A DNA stretch of 19,268 nucleotides from Anaerolineales bacterium UBA2029 (GTDB lineage Bacteria > Chloroflexota > Anaerolineae > Aggregatilineales > Aggregatilineaceae): contig DDBP01000124.1 in assembly GCA_002332795.1 (NCBI GenBank), forward strand, positions 1-19,268, in the 5' to 3' direction. A program made the position numbers and the translations under genes. Position 1 is the first letter of the stretch. Each line of letters starts with the position of its first letter. Shown here piece by piece: positions 6,873 to 13,884 of the stretch. The notes beneath the pieces were generated by a model that had not been told where the DNA came from, did no database searches, and saw only the letters and a list, made by a program, of their open reading frames with translations.

Positions 6873-7805
6873 TTAGCCGGGGCGCAGACTGCGCAGCCGC
6901 TCGAACAGGGTGCGCTCTTCGCTGCTCAGGTCGGTAGGCACCTGAATCAGCACCCGCGCGAACAGATCGCCATACTCGCCCGGCTGACGCAGCTTCGGCA
7001 TGCCCTTGCCGCGCAGACGGATCGTCTGGCCGGACTGCGTACCCGGCTTGATGGTCAGCGAGACGGTGCCGCCCAGGGTAGGCACCTGCACGGTGCCGCC
7101 CAGCACCGCCGTGTAGAGCGGCACTTTGAGATCGAGGTACAAGTCGTCACCCTCGCGCTTGAAGAGCGGGTGCTCGCTGACCTTGACGATCACGTCCAGG
7201 TCGCCCGGCTGCCCTCCGGCATAGCCCGGCTCCCCCTTGCCGCGCAGGCGTACGCGCGTTCCGTCGCGCGCTCCCGGCGGAATCTTCACGCTCAATTGCC
7301 GTCCGCCAACCTGTACCAGGCGCTCTGTGCCGCGATAGGCGTCTTCCAGTGAAATGTGAGCGACGACTTCCAGGTCCTGCCCACGAATGGCCTGCCGGGA
7401 GGCACGGCGTGTGCTGGTATGCGGCTGCCCCATCCCGCCGAAAATGCTGCGGAAGAACTCGGAGAACAGATCGCCGGCGCTGTCCTCCGTGTCCACAAAC
7501 TCGACCCGGAAGCCGCCCGGCTGGCCGGACATCCAGCTAGACCAATCGAAGCCGCCGGGACGCCCGCCCATACGCTGCCATTGCTGGTAGCTCTGGCCAA
7601 GCTGATCGTATTTGCGTCGTTTCTCCTCGTCGGAGAGCACCTCGTACGCTTCGTTGATCTGCTTGAATTTCTCTTCGGCCTGCTTGTCGCCCGGATTCAC
7701 GTCGGGATGATATTGCCGCGCCAGGCGACGGTATGCCTTGCGGATATCTTTGATCGAAGCGTTGCGGTCTACGCCAAGGATGCTGTAGTAGTCTGGATAT
7801 TCCAT
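6873..7805 (-). CDS. J-domain co-chaperone, type II (CbpA-like)
   Basis: The 310-residue protein begins with a J domain (about 4-68) with the HPD motif at residues 33-35, required to stimulate DnaK ATPase. A Gly/Phe-rich stretch follows (about 80-130, including RMGGRPGGFDWSSW). Two beta-sandwich substrate-binding C-terminal domains follow, marked by repeated RLRGKGEPG and RLRGKGMPK motifs. No CxxCxGxG zinc-finger repeats are present, so it is a type II DnaJ resembling E. coli CbpA, and the length matches. It is the promoter-proximal gene of the stress operon; no dnaK or grpE is in the window, so its Hsp70 partner is encoded elsewhere. ATG at 7805 sits behind a GAGGGA about 11 bases upstream, a somewhat distant ribosome site. 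Confidence 0.94.
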   Translation of the reverse strand: MEYPDYYSILGVDRNASIKDIRKAYRRLARQYHPDVNPGDKQAEEKFKQINEAYEVLSDEEKRRKYDQLGQSYQQWQRMGGRPGGFDWSSWMSGQPGGFRVEFVDTEDSAGDLFSEFFRSIFGGMGQPHTSTRRASRQAIRGQDLEVVAHISLEDAYRGTERLVQVGGRQLSVKIPPGARDGTRVRLRGKGEPGYAGGQPGDLDVIVKVSEHPLFKREGDDLYLDLKVPLYTAVLGGTVQVPTLGGTVSLTIKPGTQSGQTIRLRGKGMPKLRQPGEYGDLFARVLIQVPTDLSSEERTLFERLRSLRPG

Positions 7806-7925
7806 GGGCCGCTCTGTCCCTCACGCCTGTTGTAGAATTTACACCACCATCACGATAATCACCATCAGGGAATACGGGGTCGTCTGCGACCGGTGAAAGT
7901 GAGTCGTGCCTGGTTTTTCCTCTGC

Positions 7926-7955
7926 ATTGTATGATATTTAGTCTCTCCTTGTCAA
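7926..7955 (-). promoter_or_regulatory. Promoter of the J-protein/htrA/hspR/nadE operon
   Basis: The minus strand has a perfect -35 TTGACA (7955-7950) and -10 TACAAT (7931-7926) with an 18-base spacer, giving a leader of roughly 115 bases before the ATG at 7805. No clean HAIR or CIRCE palindrome was found around it. Confidence 0.6.
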
Positions 7956-7979
7956 CTTTTATCAGTGTATTCTTATAAA
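7949..7979 (+). promoter_or_regulatory. Candidate divergent promoter for the methyltransferase gene
   Basis: TTGTCA at 7949-7954 is followed after 19 bases by TATAAA (7974-7979), or after 18 by TTATAA. Its -35 occupies the same bases as the -35 of the opposite-strand stress promoter. The surrounding stretch (about 7915-7995) is AT-rich against a GC-rich background. Confidence 0.4.
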
Positions 7980-8048
7980 TCTCATGCATTTTTCTGATGA
8001 GGCGGCGGGGGAAAGCTCCGCCTGGAGCGCTACGGAGGCAAAGGCGAG

Positions 8049-8684
8049 ATGTCGCTGCGCAAACGCTGGTTCGCCTGGATGTATCATACATTTGTCAGCC
8101 GCACGGGCACGCCCGACTTCGCCGACACGCTGACCCGCGAGGTGCGCGCGCCGTTGCTGGCACGGGCACGCGGGCAGGTGCTGGAAATCGGCGCGGGAGA
8201 CGGAGCCAACCTGCCGTTCTATCCGTCGCAGACGCAGGTGACCTTGCTGGAGCCGAACCGCTATCTGCTGGCCTATCTGCGCGACCGCTGGCCTGGCGTC
8301 CGCTGCACGGTCACCGGGGGCCTGCTTGGCTGGGGCGAGCGGCTACCTTTCGGTGAAAGGCAGTTCGATACCGTGGTTGCGACTCATGTGCTGTGTTCGG
8401 TGCGCGATCAGGGGCAGGTGCTGGCCGAGATCAAGCGTGTGCTGCGCCCTGGTGGACAGTTCCTGTTCCTGGAGCATGTAGCCGCACCGCCGCGCTCGCT
8501 GACCCTGGCTGTGCAGCACGCCCTCAACCCCGCCTGGAGCGCTCTCGGCGACGGCTGTCGTCTGACGCGCGACACTGGCGCGGCCATTCAGGCCGCCGGG
8601 TTTCGCTCGGTGGAGGTGCGCTCTTTTCGCGCTCCGTACCCTCCTTTCGTCAGCCCGCATATCGTGGGGGTGGCGCTGGTGTGA
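8049..8684 (+). CDS. Class I SAM-dependent methyltransferase (Methyltransf_11 type)
   Basis: The 211-residue protein has a Rossmann-like methyltransferase fold. Motif I is VLEIGAGDGANLPFY (about 44-58), with LLEPN as the acidic strand-2 end (motif II region). The FDTVVATHVLCSV strand-4 segment and the RVLRPGGQFLFLEHV stretch follow. The later DGCRLTRDT motif resembles the small METTL7/UbiE-like group in which the same segment reads DGC.L.RDT. The substrate is not predictable. There is no signal peptide; the N-terminus (RKRWFAWMYHTF) is amphipathic and may associate with membrane, as in METTL7-like proteins. GGAGG lies 10 bases before the ATG. It is divergently placed from the stress operon and probably has its own promoter. 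Confidence 0.85.
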   Translation: MSLRKRWFAWMYHTFVSRTGTPDFADTLTREVRAPLLARARGQVLEIGAGDGANLPFYPSQTQVTLLEPNRYLLAYLRDRWPGVRCTVTGGLLGWGERLPFGERQFDTVVATHVLCSVRDQGQVLAEIKRVLRPGGQFLFLEHVAAPPRSLTLAVQHALNPAWSALGDGCRLTRDTGAAIQAAGFRSVEVRSFRAPYPPFVSPHIVGVALV

Positions 8685-8762
8685 TGGCGCGGTCTCAAGA
8701 TCTCAGCGCTCAGGTGCGCGGCCAGGGGCGATGCAGTAGAATAGTCCCCGCACCCATTCCCG

Positions 8763-8772
8763 CCCTGCAGGG
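8763..8772. repeat. Perfect 10-bp palindrome next to the DUF2207 ribosome site
   Basis: CCCTGCAGGG is a perfect palindrome directly upstream of the GGACGGAGG ribosome site of the gene at 8785. It could be a binding site or simply chance in GC-rich DNA. Confidence 0.3.
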
Positions 8773-8784
8773 ACGGAGGTTTCC

Positions 8785-10698
8785 ATGAAGAAACGCATTC
8801 TGCTATTGCTCGTGTCGTGCCTGATCCTGCTGATCGTCGTTGGCGAGTCTGGCAACGCCGGGTTGACTTCCGTCGCTGCGCAGGACGGACGAAGCCTGCG
8901 CTGGGATCGCTATGATGTGACCATTGACGAGATAGACACGGCGGCCAATCGTTTCCGCGTCACCGAGACATACCTGATCACGGTAGAAACGGGGCCGTTC
9001 TCGTTTGGCTTCGCTGAGATTCCCCAGGGCCGGCTGGATCGCATCACCGGCGTGGAGGTCTTCGAGAACCGCTCTCCGCTACAGGCATCGTGCGCGGGAG
9101 TGGCAGGGACGTTCTGCGCCCGCGATGAGGGTGACACCTTCACTATTCAGTACTACTTCACCAGCCCCATGCAGTCCGGCGAGCGGCGAGAGTTCACCAT
9201 CCGCTACACCGTCTATGGCGCATTGCGCTCTTATGAGCAAGGCGATCAGCTCTACTGGGTCGCGGTGCCGGGGGATCTCAGCTTTCCGGTGCTGGCTTCG
9301 ACGGTGCGCGTGATCATGCCCGCCGACCGCCCGCCGCAGTTGGTCGCCAGCTATCCCGACACCTGGGCGCAGCGGGTGGACGGGAACACCGTCACCTGGC
9401 AGTCGCCGGGTCGCTTGCCGCGCGGTCAGGCCTTTGAAGTGCGCGTGCAATACGAGCACGACCCGGCCATGAAGAAACCTTCCTGGCAGGCTGCCTATGA
9501 CCGCGAGCGCGCTTACAAGGACAAATGGCAGCCGCTGGTCTCGCTGCTGATTCTGGCGCTGAGCGCCCTGATGAGCATCGGCGGTGTGCTGTTCGTCGTG
9601 GTGCGCTACCAGAGCCGGGGGCGCGATCCGCAGGCGCTGGTGGTGCCGGAGTATCTGACCGATCCGCCGTCGGAAGAACGTCCCGGCATTGTGGGGGTCT
9701 TGCTCGACGAACGGGCGGACATGAAAGACATCATGGCCACGTTGCTTGACCTGGCCCGGCGGGGCTATGTGGTCATCGAGCAGGAGGAGAAGGGCGGGCT
9801 GGCTGGCATGTTCGGTAGCAGCGAGTTCACCTTCCATCGCACCGGCGAAATCTCCGCCGACCTGCGTCCCTTCGAGCAGAGTCTGCTGCGCGGCCTGTTC
9901 CCCGGCGACCGCGACAAGACTACCCTGTCGCAACTGCGCAACAAGTTTTACAAGCACATTCCCACCATCAAGAAGCAGATGTACGATGAGCTGGTGCAGC
10001 AGGGCTATTTCAAGCGCTCGCCGGAGACAACCCGCGCCCTGTGGACATGGGGCGGCGTGGCGCTCATCGCCGTCGCGGCGGTGACATTCTGGCTGTCGCT
10101 GGCGGCGACGCTGATTTCGCCAGTCATCATGTGCCTTCCGCTCAGCGTGGGCGTGATCGGGCTGAGTATGGCGATAGTCGGGCAGTTCATGCCCGCTAAG
10201 ACGGTCAAAGGGGCGCAGGAGGCGGCGCAGTGGCGGGCTTTTCGGCGTTACCTGGACAATCTGGAAAACTATGGTGGCGTCCAGGAAGCCGCGCAGAAAT
10301 TCGAACTGGCGTTGCCCTATGCGGTCGCTTTCGGCATCCAGAGCGAGCTGGTGCGCAAACTCACTCCGGCCCTGACCTCCATGCCTGGCTGGTATTTTCC
10401 TACCTACATGGGCGGGCCATGGCAGGGCGGTTACCGTCCAGGGCAGCCGGTACGACCGTGGGGGCCTCAGTCCGGCGGGATGGGTGATTTCTCACTGGGC
10501 GGGCCGGGCGGCCTGGGCGACATGAACCGTTCGCTCACCGACGGGCTGAACGCCATGAGCAAGGGGCTGACGCAGATGCTCAACGATGCCTCCCGCGTCC
10601 TGTCCTCGACTCCGCAGAGTTCCGGCTCAGGCGGTTTCAGCGGCGGGGGGCGAGGCGGTGGCGGTGGGTCCGGCGGCGGCAGCCGGGGATTTGGATAA
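8785..10698 (+). CDS. DUF2207 domain membrane protein with Gly/Ser-rich tail
   Basis: The 637-residue protein begins with a signal peptide (about 1-32, ending near SVAAQD). An extracytoplasmic beta-rich DUF2207 domain (about 35-235) contains two cysteines in QASCAG and TFCARDE, possibly a disulphide. A membrane helix lies near 250-272 (LVSLLILALSALMSIGGV). A cytoplasmic segment follows with the family pattern PEYLTDPPSEERP, then TLLDLARRGYVVIEQ. A helix pair sits at about 412-468, and the tail is Gly/Pro-rich then Ser/Gly-rich, ending in GRGGGGGSGGGSRGFG. The function of the family is unknown; DUF2207 proteins are widespread in Gram-positives and Chloroflexota. ATG at 8785 has GGAGG 5 bases upstream. 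The zinc-ribbon membrane protein starts 21 bases after its stop, so the two are likely co-transcribed. Confidence 0.88.
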   Translation: MKKRILLLLVSCLILLIVVGESGNAGLTSVAAQDGRSLRWDRYDVTIDEIDTAANRFRVTETYLITVETGPFSFGFAEIPQGRLDRITGVEVFENRSPLQASCAGVAGTFCARDEGDTFTIQYYFTSPMQSGERREFTIRYTVYGALRSYEQGDQLYWVAVPGDLSFPVLASTVRVIMPADRPPQLVASYPDTWAQRVDGNTVTWQSPGRLPRGQAFEVRVQYEHDPAMKKPSWQAAYDRERAYKDKWQPLVSLLILALSALMSIGGVLFVVVRYQSRGRDPQALVVPEYLTDPPSEERPGIVGVLLDERADMKDIMATLLDLARRGYVVIEQEEKGGLAGMFGSSEFTFHRTGEISADLRPFEQSLLRGLFPGDRDKTTLSQLRNKFYKHIPTIKKQMYDELVQQGYFKRSPETTRALWTWGGVALIAVAAVTFWLSLAATLISPVIMCLPLSVGVIGLSMAIVGQFMPAKTVKGAQEAAQWRAFRRYLDNLENYGGVQEAAQKFELALPYAVAFGIQSELVRKLTPALTSMPGWYFPTYMGGPWQGGYRPGQPVRPWGPQSGGMGDFSLGGPGGLGDMNRSLTDGLNAMSKGLTQMLNDASRVLSSTPQSSGSGGFSGGGRGGGGGSGGGSRGFG

Positions 10699-10719
10699 TC
10701 GGCAAGAGGGGGACAGACC

Positions 10720-11232
10720 ATGAATCTCAATCGCCTGGCAGGGGTAGTGCTCGTCGTCGTGGGCGTGCTGGTCGGGGTGCTGGCGGTGGCCTGGGTCTTC
10801 ACCAACAGCGACCTGGAAGTGCCCGCTCGCATCCTGGGCCTGGCCCTGGCATTGATCGTGCTGGTCGCGCCGCTGGTGGGCGCAGGGGTCTACTTGCTGG
10901 CCTTCGGTGGGCAGCAGGCGCGCGAACAGGTCGAAGCGGCGCGGCAACGCAAGCTGCTCAACATGGTGCAGACGCGCGGGCAGGTGCGCCTGGACGACGT
11001 GGCTCTGGAACTGCAACTCCCACGCGACCAGATCAAGAACCTGGTCTACGATCTGGTGGGGCTGGGCGTGTTCAGCGGCTACGTCAAATGGGACGAGGGC
11101 GTGCTCTACTCCAGCGACGCGCAGCACCTGCGGCAGTTGCAGAAATGCCCTAATTGTGGCGGCGAAATCACCCTCAGCGGCAAGGGGGTGGCCTCCTGCC
11201 GCTTCTGCGGTACCGAGTTCTTCCTGTCCTGA
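10720..11232 (+). CDS. Small membrane protein with winged-helix-like domain and C-terminal zinc ribbon
   Basis: The 170-residue protein has two membrane helices at about 5-27 and 37-62. Residues about 75-138 (RKLLNMVQTRGQVRLDDVA..., then LPRDQIKNLVYDLVGLGVF) look like a winged-helix/PCI-type alpha-beta domain. The C-terminus is a zinc ribbon with C143, C146, C160 and C163 (CPNCGG, CRFCG). No named family is recognised with certainty. The layout places the ribbon and helical domain on the cytoplasmic side if the short helix hairpin enters and leaves the membrane. It follows DUF2207 by 21 bases and probably functions with it. It ends 10 bases before the stop of the convergent PP2C gene. Confidence 0.8.
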   Translation: MNLNRLAGVVLVVVGVLVGVLAVAWVFTNSDLEVPARILGLALALIVLVAPLVGAGVYLLAFGGQQAREQVEAARQRKLLNMVQTRGQVRLDDVALELQLPRDQIKNLVYDLVGLGVFSGYVKWDEGVLYSSDAQHLRQLQKCPNCGGEITLSGKGVASCRFCGTEFFLS

Positions 11233-11248
11233 CCGCTGACTGTCAGGA
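11227..11248. repeat. Inverted repeat spanning two convergent stop codons
   Basis: TCCTGAC (11227-11233) and GTCAGGA (11242-11248) pair around an 8-base loop. The stem contains the stop codons of the zinc-ribbon protein (plus) and PP2C phosphatase (minus). There is no U-tract on either side, so it is at best a weak bidirectional stop. Confidence 0.35.
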
Positions 11249-12436
11249 AGGCGCTTCGCCTGCCGAGGGAAGCTCGGCGGTATCGTCGTCGGTGGGCGGA
11301 GCGCTGACCTGGTACAGCCCGATGGCTGTATCGTCTACGCTGGGGGAATCGCTGGCGCGCTCCATCAAAATGGCGACGACGCTGATGTTATCCTCGCCGC
11401 CGCGCTCGTTGGCCAGGGCGACCAGGCGTTGGGCGGCTTCGGCAGGGCTGTCGCTGGTGCGCACACACTGCTCGATCTCCGGCGCATGCACGTGCCGGGT
11501 CAGCCCGTCGGAGCACAAGATCAGCCAGTCTCCTGCTGAGAGCGCGCGCACATAGAGATCGGCCTCGGTCTCTTCTACCTGGCCCAGAGCGCGGTAGAGC
11601 ACATTGCGCATGGGGTGAGTGCTGGCCTGTTCGGGCGTGATATGCCCGGCGGCGAGCAGCGCCTCGACGAAACTGTGATCGTCAGTGATCTGATTGATGC
11701 GCGCCCCGTTGCCGGGAACGAGATAGGCGCGGCTGTCGCCGATGTGGGCGACCATCACCTGCCCGCCGCGGACGAAGGCCAGCGTCAGCGTGGTGCCCAT
11801 CCCCTGGAACTGAGCGTGTTCGGCGGCGCGCAGCATGACGGCGCGGTTGGCTCGCCGGAATGCGGCGCGCATTTTCTCGGTGACTTCGGTGTCGGGCAAG
11901 GTGGCGAGTTCTTCGCTACCGCGCGCCTCGCCTACGAAATCGGCCTGGACCGCTTCCAGCGCCAGTCGGCTGGCTTCTTCGCCGGCTACCGCACCGCCCA
12001 TGCCATCGGCGATCATGGCCAGGATGACGCCGTTTCGTGCCCATAACCCCACCCGATCTTCATTGTTGGTGCGCACCCTGCCGATGACGCTCACCGCGCC
12101 CACAAACGGGATCAGCGTATCGGCGCTGACAGTCTCCGGCTGAGTCAGTGCCCCCTCACAGGTGACGCAGTGGACAGCGGACGGCGTGTTGCGCGTCCCG
12201 CAGCGCAAACAGGTCAGGGGGACGCTATCTGAAAGTGACGGGCTGGATCGGGTCTGGCCACTTGCGGAGTTGACCTGATCGGCGTATATGATGCGCACTT
12301 TTTGCTCGACGGGGCGACGACGCGGGTGTACTGCGCCCTGCGCGGATGGAGCATCTAGCGGTGCCCCGCACCGGAAACAAAAAATCGCCCGCGACAGGTT
12401 GTCGTAGCCGCATGTCGGGCAGCGTTGAGTATCCAC
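11243..12436 (-). CDS. PP2C-type Ser/Thr phosphatase with N-terminal double zinc ribbon
   Basis: The 397-residue protein joins two four-cysteine ribbons to a PPM/PP2C domain. Ribbon one uses C6, C9, C20 and C23; ribbon two uses C76, C79, C90 and C93. The phosphatase (about 112-365) has the standard metal-site motifs RTNNED (D127), ADGMGG (D144), GMGTTL, HIGDSRAYL, TDDHS, CSDGL and EDNIS, so it should be active and Mn/Mg-dependent. It lacks membrane segments. It would dephosphorylate Ser/Thr-phosphorylated proteins; the kinase at 17025 is an obvious candidate partner. GTG at 12436 has GGGGAG about 9 bases upstream. The tail after about 370 (DDTAIGLYQ..., then DDDTAELPSAGE) is acidic and disordered. 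It follows the histidine kinase by 118 bases, with its own promoter in the gap. Confidence 0.92.
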   Translation of the reverse strand: MDTQRCPTCGYDNLSRAIFCFRCGAPLDAPSAQGAVHPRRRPVEQKVRIIYADQVNSASGQTRSSPSLSDSVPLTCLRCGTRNTPSAVHCVTCEGALTQPETVSADTLIPFVGAVSVIGRVRTNNEDRVGLWARNGVILAMIADGMGGAVAGEEASRLALEAVQADFVGEARGSEELATLPDTEVTEKMRAAFRRANRAVMLRAAEHAQFQGMGTTLTLAFVRGGQVMVAHIGDSRAYLVPGNGARINQITDDHSFVEALLAAGHITPEQASTHPMRNVLYRALGQVEETEADLYVRALSAGDWLILCSDGLTRHVHAPEIEQCVRTSDSPAEAAQRLVALANERGGEDNISVVAILMERASDSPSVDDTAIGLYQVSAPPTDDDTAELPSAGEAPS

Positions 12437-12460
12437 GCGCTATCTCTCCCCTCTGCGACA

Positions 12461-12490
12461 ATTGTACAGGGGATGGAGAGGCTATGCCAA
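12461..12490 (-). promoter_or_regulatory. Promoter for the PP2C phosphatase gene
   Basis: The minus strand has TTGGCA (12490-12485), an 18-base spacer and TACAAT (12466-12461), 25 bases before the GTG at 12436. The -10 sits inside the palindrome ACAATTGT (12459-12466). Confidence 0.5.
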
Positions 12491-12554
12491 CGGTGCGCAG
12501 GAGCGGCGGCACGCCCTCCAGGCTCTCGGCTTTGGCCGTGCGCTGAGTTCCTGC

Positions 12555-13802
12555 TCAACGCACGGTGCCTGGTGGCAGGCGTTCGAGCGGCAGTTCGATG
12601 TGGAAAATGCTGCCCGGTAGCCGTTCGGGATCGCAGCCTTCGCTCTCTACCCAGATGCGCCCCCCATGCGCTTCCACGATGCCGCGACAGATCGCCAGCC
12701 CCAGCCCCAATCCGCCGCCGCGAAAAGCGGTCTTGCTGGTCGTGTGCAGTTGGGTATCGCCTGCCGTATAGAAGCGATCGAAAATCTGTTCCTGCTCGTC
12801 CGGATCAATGCCGATGCCAGTGTCCTGCACGCTCAGATACACGGTGCCGTAGGGATTGACGGTCCCGCGCACGGTGATCGTGCCGCCATCTGGCGTGTAC
12901 TTGATGGCATTGCCCAGCAGGTTGCTCACCGCCAGTTCCAACAGATCACCGTCGGCGAAGAACAGTTCGGAGATGGGTTCGAGTTCATTGCGCAGGGTCA
13001 GGCGGCGCTGTTCGGCCACGGGGCCATAGTCGCGCAGTACGCGCGCCACCAGGTCGGCCAGGTCGGTGGGTGTCCACTTCAGGTCGAGGTGACCCGACGC
13101 AATGCGGGAGACGACGATGATCTCGTCAATGACGCGGTGCAGACGCTCGATGGAGTCGATCAGCCCGGCGAGACAGGCGCGCACTTCGGGATCGCGGGCC
13201 ATCAATTCCTGCACGGCGCGGGAAGTCTGCACCAACTGACTGTAGCCGTAGACAGTGGTCAGTGGCGTGCGCAGTTCGTGAGCCGTGAGCTGAATGAAAT
13301 CTTCTTTGATGCGATCCAGACGACGCAGCGCGCGGTTGCTGGCTTCCAGTTCGCGCACGTCGCTTTCCAACCGGGTGACGAGATCGCGCATTTCGGGCGA
13401 TGGTTCCGCGGGCTGCTTTTCCAGGGGCGCGCCTTCCAGGTAACGCGCCACCCGTCCCGCCAGCACGCGCTCGTCGGTGGAATCGGCGATCCAGCCGGAG
13501 AGGTCGCTTCCGGTAGACGCATGGGCCGGGGGCACATGCCCCGGTGAAGTCAGGGCCACGATCGGCACCGTGGCCAGGTCTGGCTCTGCGCGGAGGCGGG
13601 CGGCGATGTTGTACGCACGCCGATCGCGCAGGTCTCCTTCGATCAGAATGAGATCGGGTACGGCACGGCGGGCCTGATCAACGCCATCGAGGGCAGTCAC
13701 CGCCAGGGCCACCTGGCAGCCAGCCCGCGTCAGCGCCCGCCAGATACGTTTGCGGCGAATCTCGTCGCGGTCAATGTACAGAATGAAAGGCGGTTTGCTC
13801 AT
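12555..13802 (-). CDS. Histidine kinase with a degenerate N-terminal receiver domain
   Basis: The 415-residue soluble protein starts with a receiver-like domain (about 5-122) and a coiled linker (about 135-165). HisKA follows, with the phosphorylatable H175 in QLTAHELRTPL, then an ATPase domain: N-box SNLLGNAIKY, G1 DTGIGI, F-box FDRFY and G2 GGGLGLGLAI. The catalytic half is complete. The receiver is not: the phospho-acceptor position reads LILIEGDL with E55 in place of Asp, and no conserved lysine is seen near the end of the domain. There is no membrane segment, so the signal is cytoplasmic or reaches it through the receiver. ATG at 13802 is chosen over a GTG at 13817 because CAGGAG lies 5 bases upstream. 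No response regulator is adjacent; the nearest intact receiver is in the protein at 17025. Confidence 0.9.
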   Translation of the reverse strand: MSKPPFILYIDRDEIRRKRIWRALTRAGCQVALAVTALDGVDQARRAVPDLILIEGDLRDRRAYNIAARLRAEPDLATVPIVALTSPGHVPPAHASTGSDLSGWIADSTDERVLAGRVARYLEGAPLEKQPAEPSPEMRDLVTRLESDVRELEASNRALRRLDRIKEDFIQLTAHELRTPLTTVYGYSQLVQTSRAVQELMARDPEVRACLAGLIDSIERLHRVIDEIIVVSRIASGHLDLKWTPTDLADLVARVLRDYGPVAEQRRLTLRNELEPISELFFADGDLLELAVSNLLGNAIKYTPDGGTITVRGTVNPYGTVYLSVQDTGIGIDPDEQEQIFDRFYTAGDTQLHTTSKTAFRGGGLGLGLAICRGIVEAHGGRIWVESEGCDPERLPGSIFHIELPLERLPPGTVR

Positions 13803-13807
13803 GAGCG

Positions 13808-13813
13808 CTCCTG
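13808..13813 (-). promoter_or_regulatory. Ribosome binding site fixing the histidine kinase start
   Basis: CAGGAG on the minus strand lies 5 bases upstream of the ATG at 13802 and overlaps codons that would belong to the longer GTG-initiated form, arguing for the shorter product. Confidence 0.65.
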
Positions 13814-13840
13814 CCACGCATGAGGAACACGTAAGCTTCT

Positions 13841-13846
13841 ATTGTA
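13841..13846 (-). promoter_or_regulatory. -10 element upstream of the histidine kinase
   Basis: TACAAT on the minus strand lies 38 bases before the ATG. The matching -35 position (TTCCAT at a 17-base spacing) is poor. An imperfect palindrome TACA-N4-TGTA at 13845-13856 overlaps it and may be a regulator site. Confidence 0.35.
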
Positions 13847-13884
13847 CAGCGATGTATGATTTCATGGAATCTGCGTGCCCGGCT

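Larger units (their letters stand above)
7806..8048. other. Intergenic region, 243 bp, between the stress operon and the methyltransferase
   Basis: This is the longest gene-free stretch. It holds the two overlapping divergent promoters and an AT-rich core. It also has an imperfect direct repeat: CACCATCA occurs at 7845-7852 and 7860-7867, with the start points 15 bases apart, inside the probable leader of the stress operon. No RNA gene was recognised. Confidence 0.6.

Noticed and set aside
7845..7867. Start of a CRISPR-like or tandem repeat array
   Set aside because: Only two 8-base copies, no spacer regularity and no cas genes.
8737..8742. TAGAAT as the promoter of the DUF2207 gene
   Set aside because: The matching -35 position is GC-rich and does not resemble TTGACA; one weak box is not enough.
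10621..10698. Gly-rich repeat at the end of the DUF2207 gene as a separate repeat element
   Set aside because: It is the in-frame Ser/Gly-rich tail usual for this family, not a DNA repeat.
11227..11260. Rho-independent terminator between the convergent genes
   Set aside because: The hairpin is short with an 8-base loop and no T-tract on either strand.
12666..13547. Plus-strand frame opposite the histidine kinase
   Set aside because: The minus strand has all HisKA/HATPase boxes; the plus-strand frame has no ribosome site or domain.
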